This document shows, piece by piece, positions 35,705-45,665 of a stretch of 64,000 nt of DNA. The position numbers and the translations under genes were made by a program. Under the pieces are notes generated by a model. The model was not told the DNA's origin. It saw only the letters and a list, made by a program, of their open reading frames with translations, and made no database searches. The DNA comes from Kappaphycus alvarezii (Eukaryota > Rhodophyta > Florideophyceae > Gigartinales > Solieriaceae): assembly GCA_002205965.3 (NCBI GenBank), contig NADL03000609.1:310001-374000 (forward strand). Reading direction: 5' to 3'. Every line of letters begins with the position of its first letter. Position 1 is the stretch's first letter.

Positions 35705-36590
35705 TCTTCATTATTTTTTCACTTTATTTGCTGTTGTGAATTTGTAGTTTTCCGCTCCCATTGTTCCTTTTCTGTGGGCGATGGTGCTGGCACTGATGCA
35801 AATAACAAAAGGAGTTGGTAGAGAAGTAAGCAAGAGTGCAGTAATCAAGATTCGCGACTTTGCAAAGAACGTTTAACATTGTGTGAAGAGAGATGATAGT
35901 TACTCATTACTTTTGTAGAGCGTACACCAACTGACCGACTATTCAGTTTAGAGCTGACTGGATGGACCAAATCGGTCACAATGCAAGATGTTTAAAAGTA
36001 CTCTGGCACGTCATCCATGGCCTTAGAAAGAATCTTGTTAATTTCTGTTCCATAAAGGTGTTGGAAAAGTTGCCCTGTGTTGCAAAGGGCAGAATGGTTT
36101 GAGACATTGGCGTAAGGGATTGAGAAAATTGGAATCATGATGCAACGGAGAGAAAGCTATCGGGCAAATGCGAACCCCTTGCCCATGTTAAAGAAAACCT
36201 AATCTGGCCGTGGTCGGTAATGTGAAAGGAATACAAAACAAGGTCTAGCTCGGGAGCAAACTGGCTACTACATGCTGTATGTAGAGCGCCAATTGTCTAC
36301 CCTAAAGCACTGGTGCATCAAGCCACCCGCATGAGTAGCTCATTTGATCGGCACCGCAAGTCAACAAACGGTACAACAAATGTACTTTTCATAAAGGTGG
36401 ACTGTTGCCACGCACGACTCTCATCAAAAAGCACATTTTCCACATAATAGAAGTAAATGGGGGGTAATTTACTGTGGTAGATATGTGGGTTGGTATCCAG
36501 TAAATTTGTACCGGAGCGTAGATATCGTATCATTGTCAAGCCAATTGCGAAACCGTACAATGCGTCGAAAGCTGTGGATGGCAGTCCAAT
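35705..36590. other. Intergenic, nothing recognised
   Basis: Short frames only. No motif, repeat or RNA signature was seen. Confidence 0.5.
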
Positions 36591-37534
36591 CTACGAGAAG
36601 GTGGAAGGGAGGCCAGCCAGCAAACAAGCGGCATTGGAGGTTACTGTCAAAGCAGAGTGCCACTGTAAAAGAATGCCTCTAACATTCGAAAACCGTTCCA
36701 TTGCGCGGGTGGCAACGGTTCTCGCGAGTTCCTTGACGACGGAGAACGCCGCCGGATGCCATCCTCCAAGCGTTGAGATGGGAACAGGAACCAGCCTGTT
36801 TCTCCCAGGCAGCTCAGCAAGGAACCCTTGGTATTTCCGCTGCTTCTCTGCGTGAGCTGCGTTGAGGCTTGTGAGTGGGTTGAAAGCCCTGGCTCTTGCG
36901 TGGGAGGGAGCGAGCGGGTTGACAAAGGTTACGTCGAAATAATCCGTGCCACCGCCGGCTCCCATCGCCCTGATATCCGGCCTCGTCCTGTTTTGGTAGT
37001 GTAGACGAGGTTCGATGAATGGAAGTCGGGCGGCTCTTGCAAGGTCGTTCCCCAGTAAAGTCGCCTGGTTGTTATGGCGAGTATTCCGCTCGCAGCCAAA
37101 GCGACAATGTAGCAAGTGGTCCCCGTAGATATCCAGCATTTCATGGCATCCTGCTTTGGGGCAAGGGGTACCTGGGCGAATAAAGGGGTTTGGCAAAAGT
37201 ACTGGAACCACGCGGAAAAGTCTTTGCTCTTCATGTGCGTCCTCAATCCAGGGCAAGGTGCACAGTAGACCCAGCCTTTGGCACCGGGGAGGGACATGCT
37301 AGCGCGGAAGGCGCGGGTGCGGATGTTTCCGGGCGGCAAGGCCTCTTGCGCAGCCATATGAATTGCATCTGTTAGCTTCTTCTGCGATGGTGGGTTGGAT
37401 GAGCAGAAATTGCTAAACGGAATTCGTTCTGAGGGTCGACAAGAGGCGCTCCATGTGGTAAAGGCGGCTGTAGCGTCCTCGTACTGCGTCAGGTCTTGAA
37501 CACAGGACGGCAAAGACTTCTCCAAGTGGACCAC
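36591..37534 (-). mobile_element. RLE-type non-LTR retrotransposon, C-terminal half
   Basis: The minus-strand protein reads through two overlapping frames. The Cys/His motif appears as PCPKAGCHEMLDIYGDHLLHC then CERNTRHNN. The nuclease block follows: NRTRPDIRAMGAGG and DYFDVTFVNPLAPSHARA, then AAHAEKQRKYQG and GGWHPAAFSVVKELA. RPD, DVT and the K-x-x-KY pattern are the best-preserved set of restriction-like endonuclease signatures in the window. Upstream, a segment around 37,290 (TRAFRASMSLPGAKGWVY) corresponds to the IRGLAF region of other copies. This is a different subfamily from the copies at 37.6-40.8 kb. Confidence 0.78.
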
Positions 37535-37616
37535 CCGGTTAGCACGTAGCTAGCAGTATAGTCGGATCCTGCAGCGGACACCCGTTCTACTGATGCCATA
37601 AAGTTATCACATAATT

Positions 37617-40010
37617 GGGGAAATGGTGACCTTTTCTTCAAATGCATAATGAGGGGACCGAGCGGTCCCAGCTGGACCTAGTGGCTCAACAGCGCTGAAT
37701 TGACGCTGGTTGATCATAACGGCAGTGTAGCGTTGCACGAAGGCAGACAACGTGGTGCGAAGTGCACAAACTCCGTGAATGCGGGCTTGCCTCGTCTAGC
37801 GGCGAAACAAGTTGCGATGTCTTGGAGGAGTTGAAGGCCGGTGATGTCAATCTGGCCATAAACATCGAAGGCCAGGGGGCGCAAGTCGATGCCTTCAGAC
37901 CGGCATGGGGGGCCATAATAATTGTGCTTCTTGAGGGTTGCCCGCTCGAGCGTGGATGCACCGCCGTCGGCGAGGTCGCGGTAGGGACGAGAGTGGGGGC
38001 TGACGATGGTGACGTCGATGCCTTGAGGGGAGGGAGCGAAGAGTGGATCGTCAATGACCAGGTCGAGCTTCCGTTGTTCGGCCGGGCTTTTGTGGAGGTC
38101 AGCCGCCAGGGGTCGTTCACGCGAGACGGACAGGGCGATAGCAGGGTGGGTTAGGTGACGGAAGAGATGATCGCGTAGGCGGTTATGTCGTCTCACCGCG
38201 CCCACTGCGCCCTTGCAGACGGATGCGTGGTGACCGGGAGCGTCCAGTATGGGGATGGGCTGGGCTGAACTTGTCGAGCACATCGGACAGAGACGAGAGC
38301 CATCGAAGAGGGGGTTACCGAGGCGGACATCAACCATAGTGCGCCAGACTTCTGCCTCGACGTAGAGGTCGTTGCTGGAGAGCGGTAGGGTGTAGAATGG
38401 GGCGGAAGCAGCAGTGGATGCGACGGCCGCCAGGCGGGCACGGTGATGGGGGTGGAGGGGTTTGATTTTGTAGACGGCGGAGAGTGTCAGTATGAAGGTG
38501 TGTGGTGATTTCGTCCTGTAGCTGCCAGGGGTGGGAGTCGACCGGTCTGGGCGTACGAGAGATGAGGTTCTCGAGTCGGAGATCCGGGGGAGGTCGAGGG
38601 CGGTGGCAAGGGGGTCATAGGCGGGAGCGAGGAGGCGGGCGGGGTAGAGTCGGGTAGGGCCGAGAACTTGTTGGATGAGTGCGGAGTTAGTAAGGAGAGA
38701 AACGGTGTAGGCAATAATGTGAACGCCATGGGTCTGAGTAAGCCCAAGTCCGCCGGAGCGAAAGGGGAGTGTGGCTTGGTCCAGCCTGTTTGTTTGGCGG
38801 CGATGTATGCTTTCGAATACCCTTCGCATTCCCTCATCAAAGGACTTGGCAAGGGCAGCGGTTAAGTGCGGCGGGGTAGCGGAAAAGATACATGAGCCGA
38901 CATGACGAAGCGCAAAATCGTAGGATGTGAAACGCAAGATGGGGGTCATTCAACATGACGAGGGACGCTTCTGGCCTTCTGGAGCCCAACTGGGCTACCA
39001 AGTACTCTGATGGCCTCCGCGGTGCTAAACTCGCACGGCAAGGCGGCCGCGTTGAGGAGGTCCGAGGGTGGGGCGGTCGGCCACCAAGTGCAGTCTTGTG
39101 GGGGAGAGGTTGACGTGAAAACCGGACTCCCGTCCGCGTGCGGTTAGAAAACCGACCAGCGAGCTTGCAATTTCCAGGGGCACGATGAGGTTACCGTCGT
39201 CAGCGTACCAAACATTGAGGGGGGGCTGGGAAAGGTATTGCGGAGGTCGAGGAGCAGGGGTAGCAAGGCGAGGGCGAACAGGAGCATACCCAGGGGGTCA
39301 CCCTGCTGGGTACCTGTGCGGCTGCGGATGATGTGGCGGCCAAACACAAGTCGCGAGTCAGGGCCGTACAGGAAGTGCACAAAGCGGAGGCCTCGGGCAG
39401 CCTTGCGATTGTTTCGGCGAGGATGATGCGACGTTCAATTGAGTTGAAAGCATTTTGGGCATCCACCTGGATGAGGACGTGGGGAGTGGGGGCGGGCGTG
39501 AGCTGGCGGATTTGCTGACGAACGGCGGGGGCGATCACTTCGGTGGCTGAGGGCACACCTACTGCGAGTTGGAGCGGACGGAGGTAGGCAGACAGAGCCA
39601 CGTTTGTCGCGCACGTTTCATGATGAGGCGTCCGACGAGGCGCCGGATGACTAAGCCAAGGGCGATTGGGCGTAAGCTGCGACCTAGTGGGTCTTTGGGA
39701 AGACCCACAAGTGACGCTCCGGCGAAGTATTTCCGCGAGGTCGGGGGGCGCGTCACCGTCCACGATGCAGTTCAAAAGTTTGGTTACCCAGCCGAGAGCG
39801 CTGTTAGACGGTTCAGCACCACCCGGAGCGTGGGAGACCGAACGCAGGATGGCGGGGCGGAGGCCGTCGGGTCCGGGGCTGGAGTGACAAGAAGTCGCGA
39901 CGAGTTCGCGGCGTACTTCAGCAGCCGTGAATTTGAAAGCCCGAGGAAGGTGGGATCTGGGAGCGGCTTCGAACGGGAGCGCAGGTGCTGGGGGAGGGTT
40001 TTAGGGATTT
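37617..40010 (-). mobile_element. RLE-type non-LTR retrotransposon with RT domain, 5'-truncated
   Basis: Minus-strand order: a VRRELVATS start near 39,920 leads into the reverse transcriptase. LRPIALGLVIRRLVGRLI lies near 39,660, HVLIQVDAQNAFNSIERR near 39,475 with the first catalytic aspartate, and TGTQQGDPLGMLLFALAL near 39,300. A YADDGN-like strand is visible across a frame change near 39,215. The thumb and C-terminal half then follow. The 5' end stops abruptly at about 40,010, where it meets the inverted copy. The 3' end (ggtcacc then a T/C run) is shared with that copy, so it is likely the true element end. Confidence 0.8.
37714..38949 (-). CDS. Retrotransposon C-terminal ORF, thumb, zinc motif and RLE
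   Basis: An uninterrupted 411-codon frame, the longest in the window. It starts in the region after the RT palm (DFALRHVGSCIFSA), has LPFRSGGLGLTQTH, then EVWRTMVDVRLGNPLFDGS. The zinc motif is CPMCSTSSAQ..ILDAPGHHASVCKG followed by RRHNRLRDHL. The nuclease strand is KLDLVIDDPLFAPSPQG with IDVTIVSPHSRPY and AFDVYGQIDITGLQL. Its intactness over 1.2 kb suggests a young insertion. The RT part upstream is frame-shifted, so the whole protein is not continuous as assembled. Confidence 0.75.
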   Translation of the reverse strand: MTPILRFTSYDFALRHVGSCIFSATPPHLTAALAKSFDEGMRRVFESIHRRQTNRLDQATLPFRSGGLGLTQTHGVHIIAYTVSLLTNSALIQQVLGPTRLYPARLLAPAYDPLATALDLPRISDSRTSSLVRPDRSTPTPGSYRTKSPHTFILTLSAVYKIKPLHPHHRARLAAVASTAASAPFYTLPLSSNDLYVEAEVWRTMVDVRLGNPLFDGSRLCPMCSTSSAQPIPILDAPGHHASVCKGAVGAVRRHNRLRDHLFRHLTHPAIALSVSRERPLAADLHKSPAEQRKLDLVIDDPLFAPSPQGIDVTIVSPHSRPYRDLADGGASTLERATLKKHNYYGPPCRSEGIDLRPLAFDVYGQIDITGLQLLQDIATCFAARRGKPAFTEFVHFAPRCLPSCNATLPL

Positions 40011-40783
40011 AGGGCTCTCCAGCAACGACCTCTACGTCGAGGCTGAAGTCTGGCGCGCCATGGTTGATGTCCGCCTCGGTAACCCCTCTTCGATGGCTCT
40101 CGTCTCTGTCCGAAGTGCTCGACAAGTTCAGCCCAGCCCATCCCCATACTGGACGCTCCCGGTCACCACGCATCCGTCTGCAAGGGCGCAGTGGGCGCGG
40201 TGAGACGACATAACCGCCTACGCGATCATCTCTTCCGTCACCTAACCCACCCTGCTATCGCCCTGTCCGTCTCGCGTGAACGACCCCTGGCGGCTGACCT
40301 CCACAAAAGCCCGGCCGAACAACGGAAGCTCGACCTGGTCATTGACGATCCACTCTTCGCTCCCTCCCCTCAACGCATCGACGTCACCATCGCCAGCCCC
40401 CACTCTCGTCCCTACCGCGACCTCGCCGACGGCGTGCATCCACGCTCGAGCGGGCAACCCTCAAGAAGCACATTATTATGGCCCCCATGCCGGTCTGAAG
40501 GCATCGACTTGCGCCCCCTGGCCTTCGATGTTTATGGCCAGATTGACATCACCGGCCTTCAACTCCTCCAAGACATCGCAATTGTTTCGCCGCTGGACGA
40601 GGCAAGCCTGCATTCACGGAGTTTAGTGCACTTTGCACCACGTTGTCTGCCTTTGTGCAACGCCACACTGCCGTTATGATCAACCAGCGTCAATTCAGCG
40701 CTGTTGAGCCACAATAGGTCCAGCTGGGGCCGCTCGGTCCCCTCATTATGCATTGAAGAAAAGGTCACCTTTTCCCCCTACTT
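40011..40783 (+). mobile_element. Inverted copy of the retrotransposon 3' part
   Basis: Nearly identical, in reverse orientation, to 37,617-38,387. It encodes LSSNDLYVEAEVWRAMVD, then RRHNRLRDHLFRHLTHPAI, DLVIDDPLFAPSPQ and AFDVYGQIDITGLQL. It ends in the same tail (cctcattatgcat then gaagaaaaggtcacc). It is truncated at 40,011, exactly where the minus-strand copy also stops. Its end lies only about 100 bp from the SURF1 start. Confidence 0.85.
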
Positions 40784-40884
40784 TAAAGCACCACCACCAG
40801 GCGGTGCTTTAATTGGAAGCTCTACCCGACCAAATCCCGCCAAACCCGTTTCCAAACTGATACGTTTCTCCCTCCCCGCCCACT

Positions 40885-41818
40885 ATGCCTCCCCGTTGTC
40901 CCCTCCGCATAACCATCCCCAACTCCCGCGCCGCGTTCTCCACCACGACATCTACCCCGCATCCGCGATCCGACCGGAAACCACACACCCCCCTTCGCAA
41001 TCGCCATCACTTCCGTCCCGCACGTTACTTTTCTACGCCACGCCAATCGCGGTTACATTTTCGCTGGGCGTGTGGCAACTCTACCGCCTCAAACGCAAGC
41101 GCAACTTGATCCAACAGCGTGAGGAGGCGTTACAAGCGCCACCGCTCACTTCTTCAGAGCTGATAGCAGCGTGCCGATCTGGCGAGTATGCAACTCGGGA
41201 TCATCGGCGGGTGGAATTGATCGGACGATTTTGGCATGATTGTGAGATGCATGTGGGGCCTAGAGGGGCGCCTAAGGAATTACCGATGCCGGTGCAACAA
41301 TGGGGTGGGACGTCTGGGTGCAGGTGTTGACACCGTTTGAGTTGGAGAGTGGGGACGTGGTGCTTGTGAATCGAGGGTGGGTTCCAAAGCGGTTGCAAGG
41401 GCGCGAGACGCGTAGTAAGGCGTTAGTATCGCCGCATCCGTTCATGGTGGCGTTTAATGAGGAGACGGCAGTGATGGATTTTGAGGACGATAAGGACAGG
41501 AGTGGCAGATGCGTTGTGGAGGGGGTGGTGCGGGGTAGTGAGGAGGCGAATCGTTTCACGCCGATGAATGATGGTGCCAAAGGGGACTGGTATTACGTGG
41601 ATGTCGGGGCGATGATGAAGAGCGTGGGGGAGGGGGAACGGCAAGTGATGGTGGAGGTGGTGACGCCGTTGGCGCAGGGAGGGTGGCCAGTGTCACGAGG
41701 CTTGGCTGAGTTTAAGCAGTTTCGCACCAGTCCCGAGACGCATGTGACGTATGCGGCGACTTGGTTTAGCTTGAGCGCGGCGTTGGGGGTCATGACGAGA
41801 TGGAAGTTTCGGCGATGA
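40885..41818 (+). CDS. SURF1: SURF1 family, cytochrome c oxidase assembly factor
   Basis: SURF1 is an inner mitochondrial membrane protein that helps insert haem a into COX1. The start at 40,885 gives an Arg/Ser/Thr-rich presequence (RNRHHFRPARYFSTPRQ). The first membrane helix follows with the GVWQLYRLKRKRNLIQQREE signature near 41,080. Then come YATRDHRRVELIGRFWHD and a GWDVWVQVLTPFELESGDVV strand with LVNRGWVPKR near 41,370. A long family-typical insertion and YYVDVGAMM follow, and the C-terminal helix is THVTYAATWFSLSAALGV. Two frame changes, near 41,030 and in the TGGGGTGGG run near 41,310, are each one missing base. Length of about 310 codons is normal. The promoter space is squeezed by the retrotransposon ending at 40,783. 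Confidence 0.9.
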
Positions 41819-41898
41819 TGGGGACAAGAGATGATTCACCGGGCATGTGATGGGGAGTGGGGGGTTGAGGCTTTTATTGGTTGACCAGCGCAGATTGG

Positions 41899-42810
41899 TT
41901 AGAAAAAAGTGGTGCCAAAGCGAGCAGGCGGCCAGTATCGGAACAGAGCCCTGCCGATGATATTTTGCTCCGGGAGGAAACCCCACATGTGCGAGTCGTA
42001 ACTGTTGTTACGGTTGTCACCAAGGACCATGACAAAGCCCTTTGGAACGACCTGTGGTCCCCAATCATAATTGGGAACCTCTTGGATGAATGGTTCATTC
42101 CTTACTTGCCCGTTGACTGCGAGCTTACCAGCCTTGATAGAGACGGTGTCGCCACCACGGGCCACGACGCGTTTGATAAAGGCGTCCTTTTTGCGATAGC
42201 CCCTTTCGCGGAGAGCTTCGGGAGGTTCGAAAACGACAATGTCGTTGGATTCTGGACTGCGAAGATGTTTAGAAACTTTGTCGACGATGAATTGATCGCC
42301 AATGTCAAAGGTGGGGAACATGGAAAGACTTGGGATGTAACGGGTTCAATGATGAATCCTCTGATTAGTAACGCGACGGCAAAGGCGATGGTAAAGGTGC
42401 GTAGGTCATCAAATTGGTCATCCTGGAGAACGCGTTCCCACCAAGGACGAGTTGGGGGTCTGGAGTAGGGGATTGGGAGGCGGCGGCCTGAGCTTCTTTT
42501 TTGAGGCGTTCGAGAGTGGGAGAGGTTCCTAGAGACGATGAGGGCGGTGGAGGTGGGACGTCATCGCCCTTGTTTGGACAGAAGTGTGGGAGTGGAGTAC
42601 GACTTGGACAGAGGAAGGGGAGTCGGGAGATTTGTTCGGAGCGGAGATTTGCGCAGCGGTGTGAGGGATATACAGGTGGATGAAGGGGTGAACGAGGCGG
42701 GTATAAACGCATGAGAAAATGTGAGGGCGGGGGGCTGCTGTCGATGGCGGGAAGGAGACATGGAGAGTGGGGAAGGGCGTAGTGAGGAATGAGCTCGAAC
42801 AGTGAGACAA
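41899..42810 (-). CDS. Type I signal peptidase, plastid/thylakoid type
   Basis: These serine/lysine proteases remove targeting peptides at the trans side of thylakoid or inner envelope membranes. The membrane helix reads FTIAFAVALLIRGFIIEP near 42,380. The catalytic serine sits in SLSMFPTFDIGDQFIVDK near 42,320 and the lysine in FIKRVVARGGDTVSI. The box E strand GDNRNNSYDSHMWGFLP precedes IIGRALFRYWPP. The N-terminal region is Ser/Pro-rich and leader-like, with three possible starts (42,848, 42,810, 42,712); 42,810 fits a one-base frame change. Frame breaks near 42,440 and at the CCC run near 42,335 are repaired by one base each. Converges on SURF1, 80 bp apart; diverges from DONSON. Confidence 0.85.
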
Positions 42811-42879
42811 TAGCCGGACGGGTTGAGGACGGGAGACCGAGTGGTCAAGAGCTCAGTTTATTATGTTGCAAGTTTCCTA

Positions 42880-42907
42880 CGTACAGTACAGTACTGTACA
42901 GTACAAT
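42880..42907. repeat. (ACTGT)n pentanucleotide repeat
   Basis: A gtacagtacagtactgtac run in the divergent promoter region between the signal peptidase and DONSON genes. Confidence 0.8.
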
Positions 42908-43074
42908 GCTGCCGAAATTTGAAGCCACTTCAACTCGCACTTTCAAATTTCTTGATGCAAAAGCAGCAAGCTTCATTATCCGTCTGCTACAACGCGTTTG
43001 CCCGCTCTGCAAAGCCTCTATGCAACAATCTGCAAATCAGTCTGTGCTCGCTCCTCCCTTCACCCACCTCCATC

Positions 43075-44529
43075 ATGCTCGGTTCCAAGAAGCAAACGTC
43101 TCAACCTCGCAAACGTCCTCGAACGCATCCCCAATCCCAAATACCGAGACGACTTTCGTCATCGCGTCCACCCACCGCCCCTTCTTCATCCCGTAGTCAT
43201 GCGCTCGAACTCGTCACCGAACAACCCACCACCAATATGCGTTCCTTTTCCGATTTGTTAGGAAATCCTCCATCACGCGCAGAGCAGCTCTTGGGTGAGC
43301 ATGCGCCTGACGATGCTTGGGCGAGTATTGCCAATACTCTGGATAATATGCCCAGTGCGCCTTTTTACCCGTCGTGCAAGATGAGCCGTCCAGGTTGGTC
43401 GCAAATGATTCCAATGATCAACCAGTCCCAGATCGTATGGACGTTTTGGACACAATTGTACTGGACTTGAGCTTGAAACGGAAGATTAGAGTTATATCGA
43501 CCACAGATTTGAAGTGGGCCACGAGCAGGGACATGGCCATGGAATTAGACTCTGTCGGTCACGTCCTTGGCAACACTAGGGAGCAAGCAGAGAATGGAGA
43601 TTTTCATCCGCTACCGCAACATTCCAAATGTCAGTTTAGTGAAGCGCTGCTCAACTTTCGCTGTCCGTCGGAGGGTTTGCCCATGGGCGTGGCTGACAAT
43701 TGGCAGTTTTTGATCGCCAACTTTGGAAAGAAATCGTGGCAGGTCAGACCGAATGGCGACATGGTGTCATTCGCCATTCAGAGGCTGTTGCGATGGCAGG
43801 GTGCCTTTCAAGGACTGTATTTCGCGTACCGACGAGGCAAGCTTGAAACCTTTTATGTGTTACTGCCGACCACCACTGTATTATTTAACTTGGGGAGACC
43901 GTTGGCAAAGGAAGAGGGCAAGGCAAAGAGAAGACGTTCCGACAATGGCAGAGTCGAGATGCGTGCGAGTGTTGCAAAGGCCTCGACGGGGTTGAGGGCG
44001 CTTATGACGGAGTATCAGGTCGAGTTTACCATTATTGAGGGCACCAGCGGCCTCGATGAACCTTGTGTAGTAGTAGAAGGCGTAGCACCTGTGCATGCAT
44101 TGTACAACTTTTTGATAGCGCGTGGGCCGCAAATATCCAATGCGACAGATGTGCCCGTGTTGCTTGCAGACTCGCCGTTTCGGGGTTGCGCAATGGTCTC
44201 GGCGGAGTTATCGCCGGCGCGAAGGACGAGAGGGGGAAGGGGGAGGGGAGGGGGACGACGAGAGGTACAGTCTGGACATTGTCGGATTATTAACGCCGAG
44301 ACAAGTCAAGGATATTTGTGAGGCGTTGGCCGTGACCCAGGAGGGCGATTTTACAGCGCATTTCGAAACGGATATGAGTGGCGGAATGCTCAATTATGGT
44401 GGCCACGGGAAGAGGGAGGAAGAGGAGGGAAAGGGCAGGTACAGAGATTGCGGGGTTTCAGGTGCTCTCGCGAATAAAAAGAGTCGCGGTGTGCAAGGAT
44501 TCTCATACGCCACTCGGCACGCTAGCTAA
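43075..44529 (+). CDS. DONSON: DONSON/Humpty dumpty-like replication factor
   Basis: DONSON helps assemble the CMG helicase at origins and protects forks. The N-terminus (start 43,075) is basic and disordered. Across a one-base gap at the T5 run near 43,363 the folded part begins: LDLSLKRKIRVISTTDLKWA. Conserved blocks follow: DNWQFLIANFGKKSW, LLRWQGAFQGLYFAYRRGK, FYVLLPTTTVLFNLG, ASTGLRALMTEYQVEFTII, HALYNFLIARGP and PVLLADSPFRGCAMVSAE. These track animal DONSON segments such as the FYV..FTVLF and SPVAFRGA blocks. After a frame change in a G run near 44,265, YSLDIVGLLTPRQVKDICEAL is the C-terminal block. The extreme C-terminus past 44,450 is uncertain because two frames look plausible. About 485 codons. 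Confidence 0.8.
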
Positions 44530-44581
44530 CTTGGGAATGTGGTGCAACCAAGAGCATGACAGGTGCTTGGCATGTGGTTGA

Positions 44582-45303
44582 TTACTCCAGAAAGTCAGTC
44601 AGGTCCTCGCAGTAAATCTCCTTTCCAGAATCCGTCTCTGTTCGCAGACTCAAGCCAACATCAGTCCAAGCTTGTATCTGCTGCTGAGTTTGCTCCTGGG
44701 CCTGGTCGAAGCGGCGTTGGGCGTCGCGGAAATCTACACCGTACATCTCAAACACGGCACACAGTTTGATTTGCGGGTCAATCTGCACGTTTGTGTGCTT
44801 TGCGGCACGAAACAGAAGGCCGGCTGGGATGTCGACAAACTTGTAATCAACGCGACGCTGAAGAGAATGCATAGATGGTGGAACGCCGTCAGCATTATCA
44901 TCGGTGATTGTGTCACGGATAAAAATGATGTTTGTAAAGCGGGTGTATTCCCATCGTAACGCATGGCGCACGACGTCCAAAAATCCTCTTGCTGGACGAG
45001 GAAAGAGGAATGGGGGTAACGTAAGTTTTCAAAAAGCTGTCATGATGGCTTGACTGCCGCGATGTATGTTGGGGCCACTTGCTCTGTCATGTGACATACC
45101 TCTCACAGTCGGCGCACTTCTTGCAAGAATGGAGCCGGCAGTCGGGATAGCAGTTCTTTGTCCTCTTGTACGCCTGCATGGAGTCTTCTTCGCCCGCGAG
45201 GACTGGGGCGGCTGATGGTGCAGAGGCATGTCTGGCGCGGGTAATGTAACGATGGCTTTGTTGGGTGCACGACGCGAAAAGTTGGATTGATGAACGCAGC
45301 CAT
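44582..45303 (-). CDS. Unrecognised protein with a cysteine cluster, two exons
   Basis: I do not recognise this protein. From an ATG at 45,303 the first exon reads AAFINPTFRVVHPTKPSLHY. After a one-base frame change come an Ala/Ser-rich stretch and QAYKRTKNCYPDC with a following CKKCADCER. The cysteines are spaced C-x3-C-x4-C-x2-C-x2-C, which suggests metal or disulphide binding. A probable intron (GTATGT donor at 45,099) joins it to GFLDVVRHALRWEYTRFTNI. The rest contains FVDIPAGLLFRAAKHTNV, KLCAVFEMYGVDFRDAQ and a Gln-rich helix, ending in EDLTDFLE. About 195 codons. It converges on DONSON (52 bp) and diverges from SNF8. A single-exon gene starting at 44,980 is the alternative. Confidence 0.5.
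44988..45099 (-). other. Probable intron of the unrecognised gene
   Basis: Donor GTATGT at 45,099 and a polypyrimidine tract before a CAGCAAG double acceptor. Using the second AG keeps the frame (ER then GFLDVV); using the first breaks it. The tandem acceptors could allow alternative splicing, or one base may be missing. Confidence 0.5.
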
Positions 45304-45665
45304 GGAGTCTTCCAAACCAGTTGCAGGAATGAGCAGTGACCTAAGAATTGTCAAGAACCTCAGAGGAGGTCCTTTGACTGGAACGATGAGAACTTCTGAT
45401 GAATCGACTTGTCGGAGCGCACAATGGAATGGAATGATTTCATGGCGGATTGAGAAGATCATAAAATATGCGAAGACACAGCGCAATATGGCACTCAAAC
45501 CTCCAAAATTTCTACGCCGCATTTGATAGTTATTTACTTGGGCTTGGTGCTGCGTTCTAAAACGGCAAAATAAGCCCACCTTCGAAGAGGGAATAACCAA
45601 GCGTCTCACAGAATTCAACAGCCGTTGTCAACAGCTGCAGCCTTCCCCTTAGCACTTCCGCCGTC

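Noticed and set aside
37762..38154. Plus-strand frame of 130 codons
   Set aside because: Antisense shadow of the intact retrotransposon ORF at 37,714-38,949.
37617..40783. Twin-priming inversion as the cause of the inverted arms
   Set aside because: Twin priming inverts the 5' part without duplicating the 3' part; here the 3' part is present twice.
40785..40812. Stem aaagcacc..ggtgcttt as a transcription terminator or the retrotransposon 3' hairpin
   Set aside because: It is absent from the matching end of the other arm, and eukaryotic termination does not use such stems; kept only as an observation.
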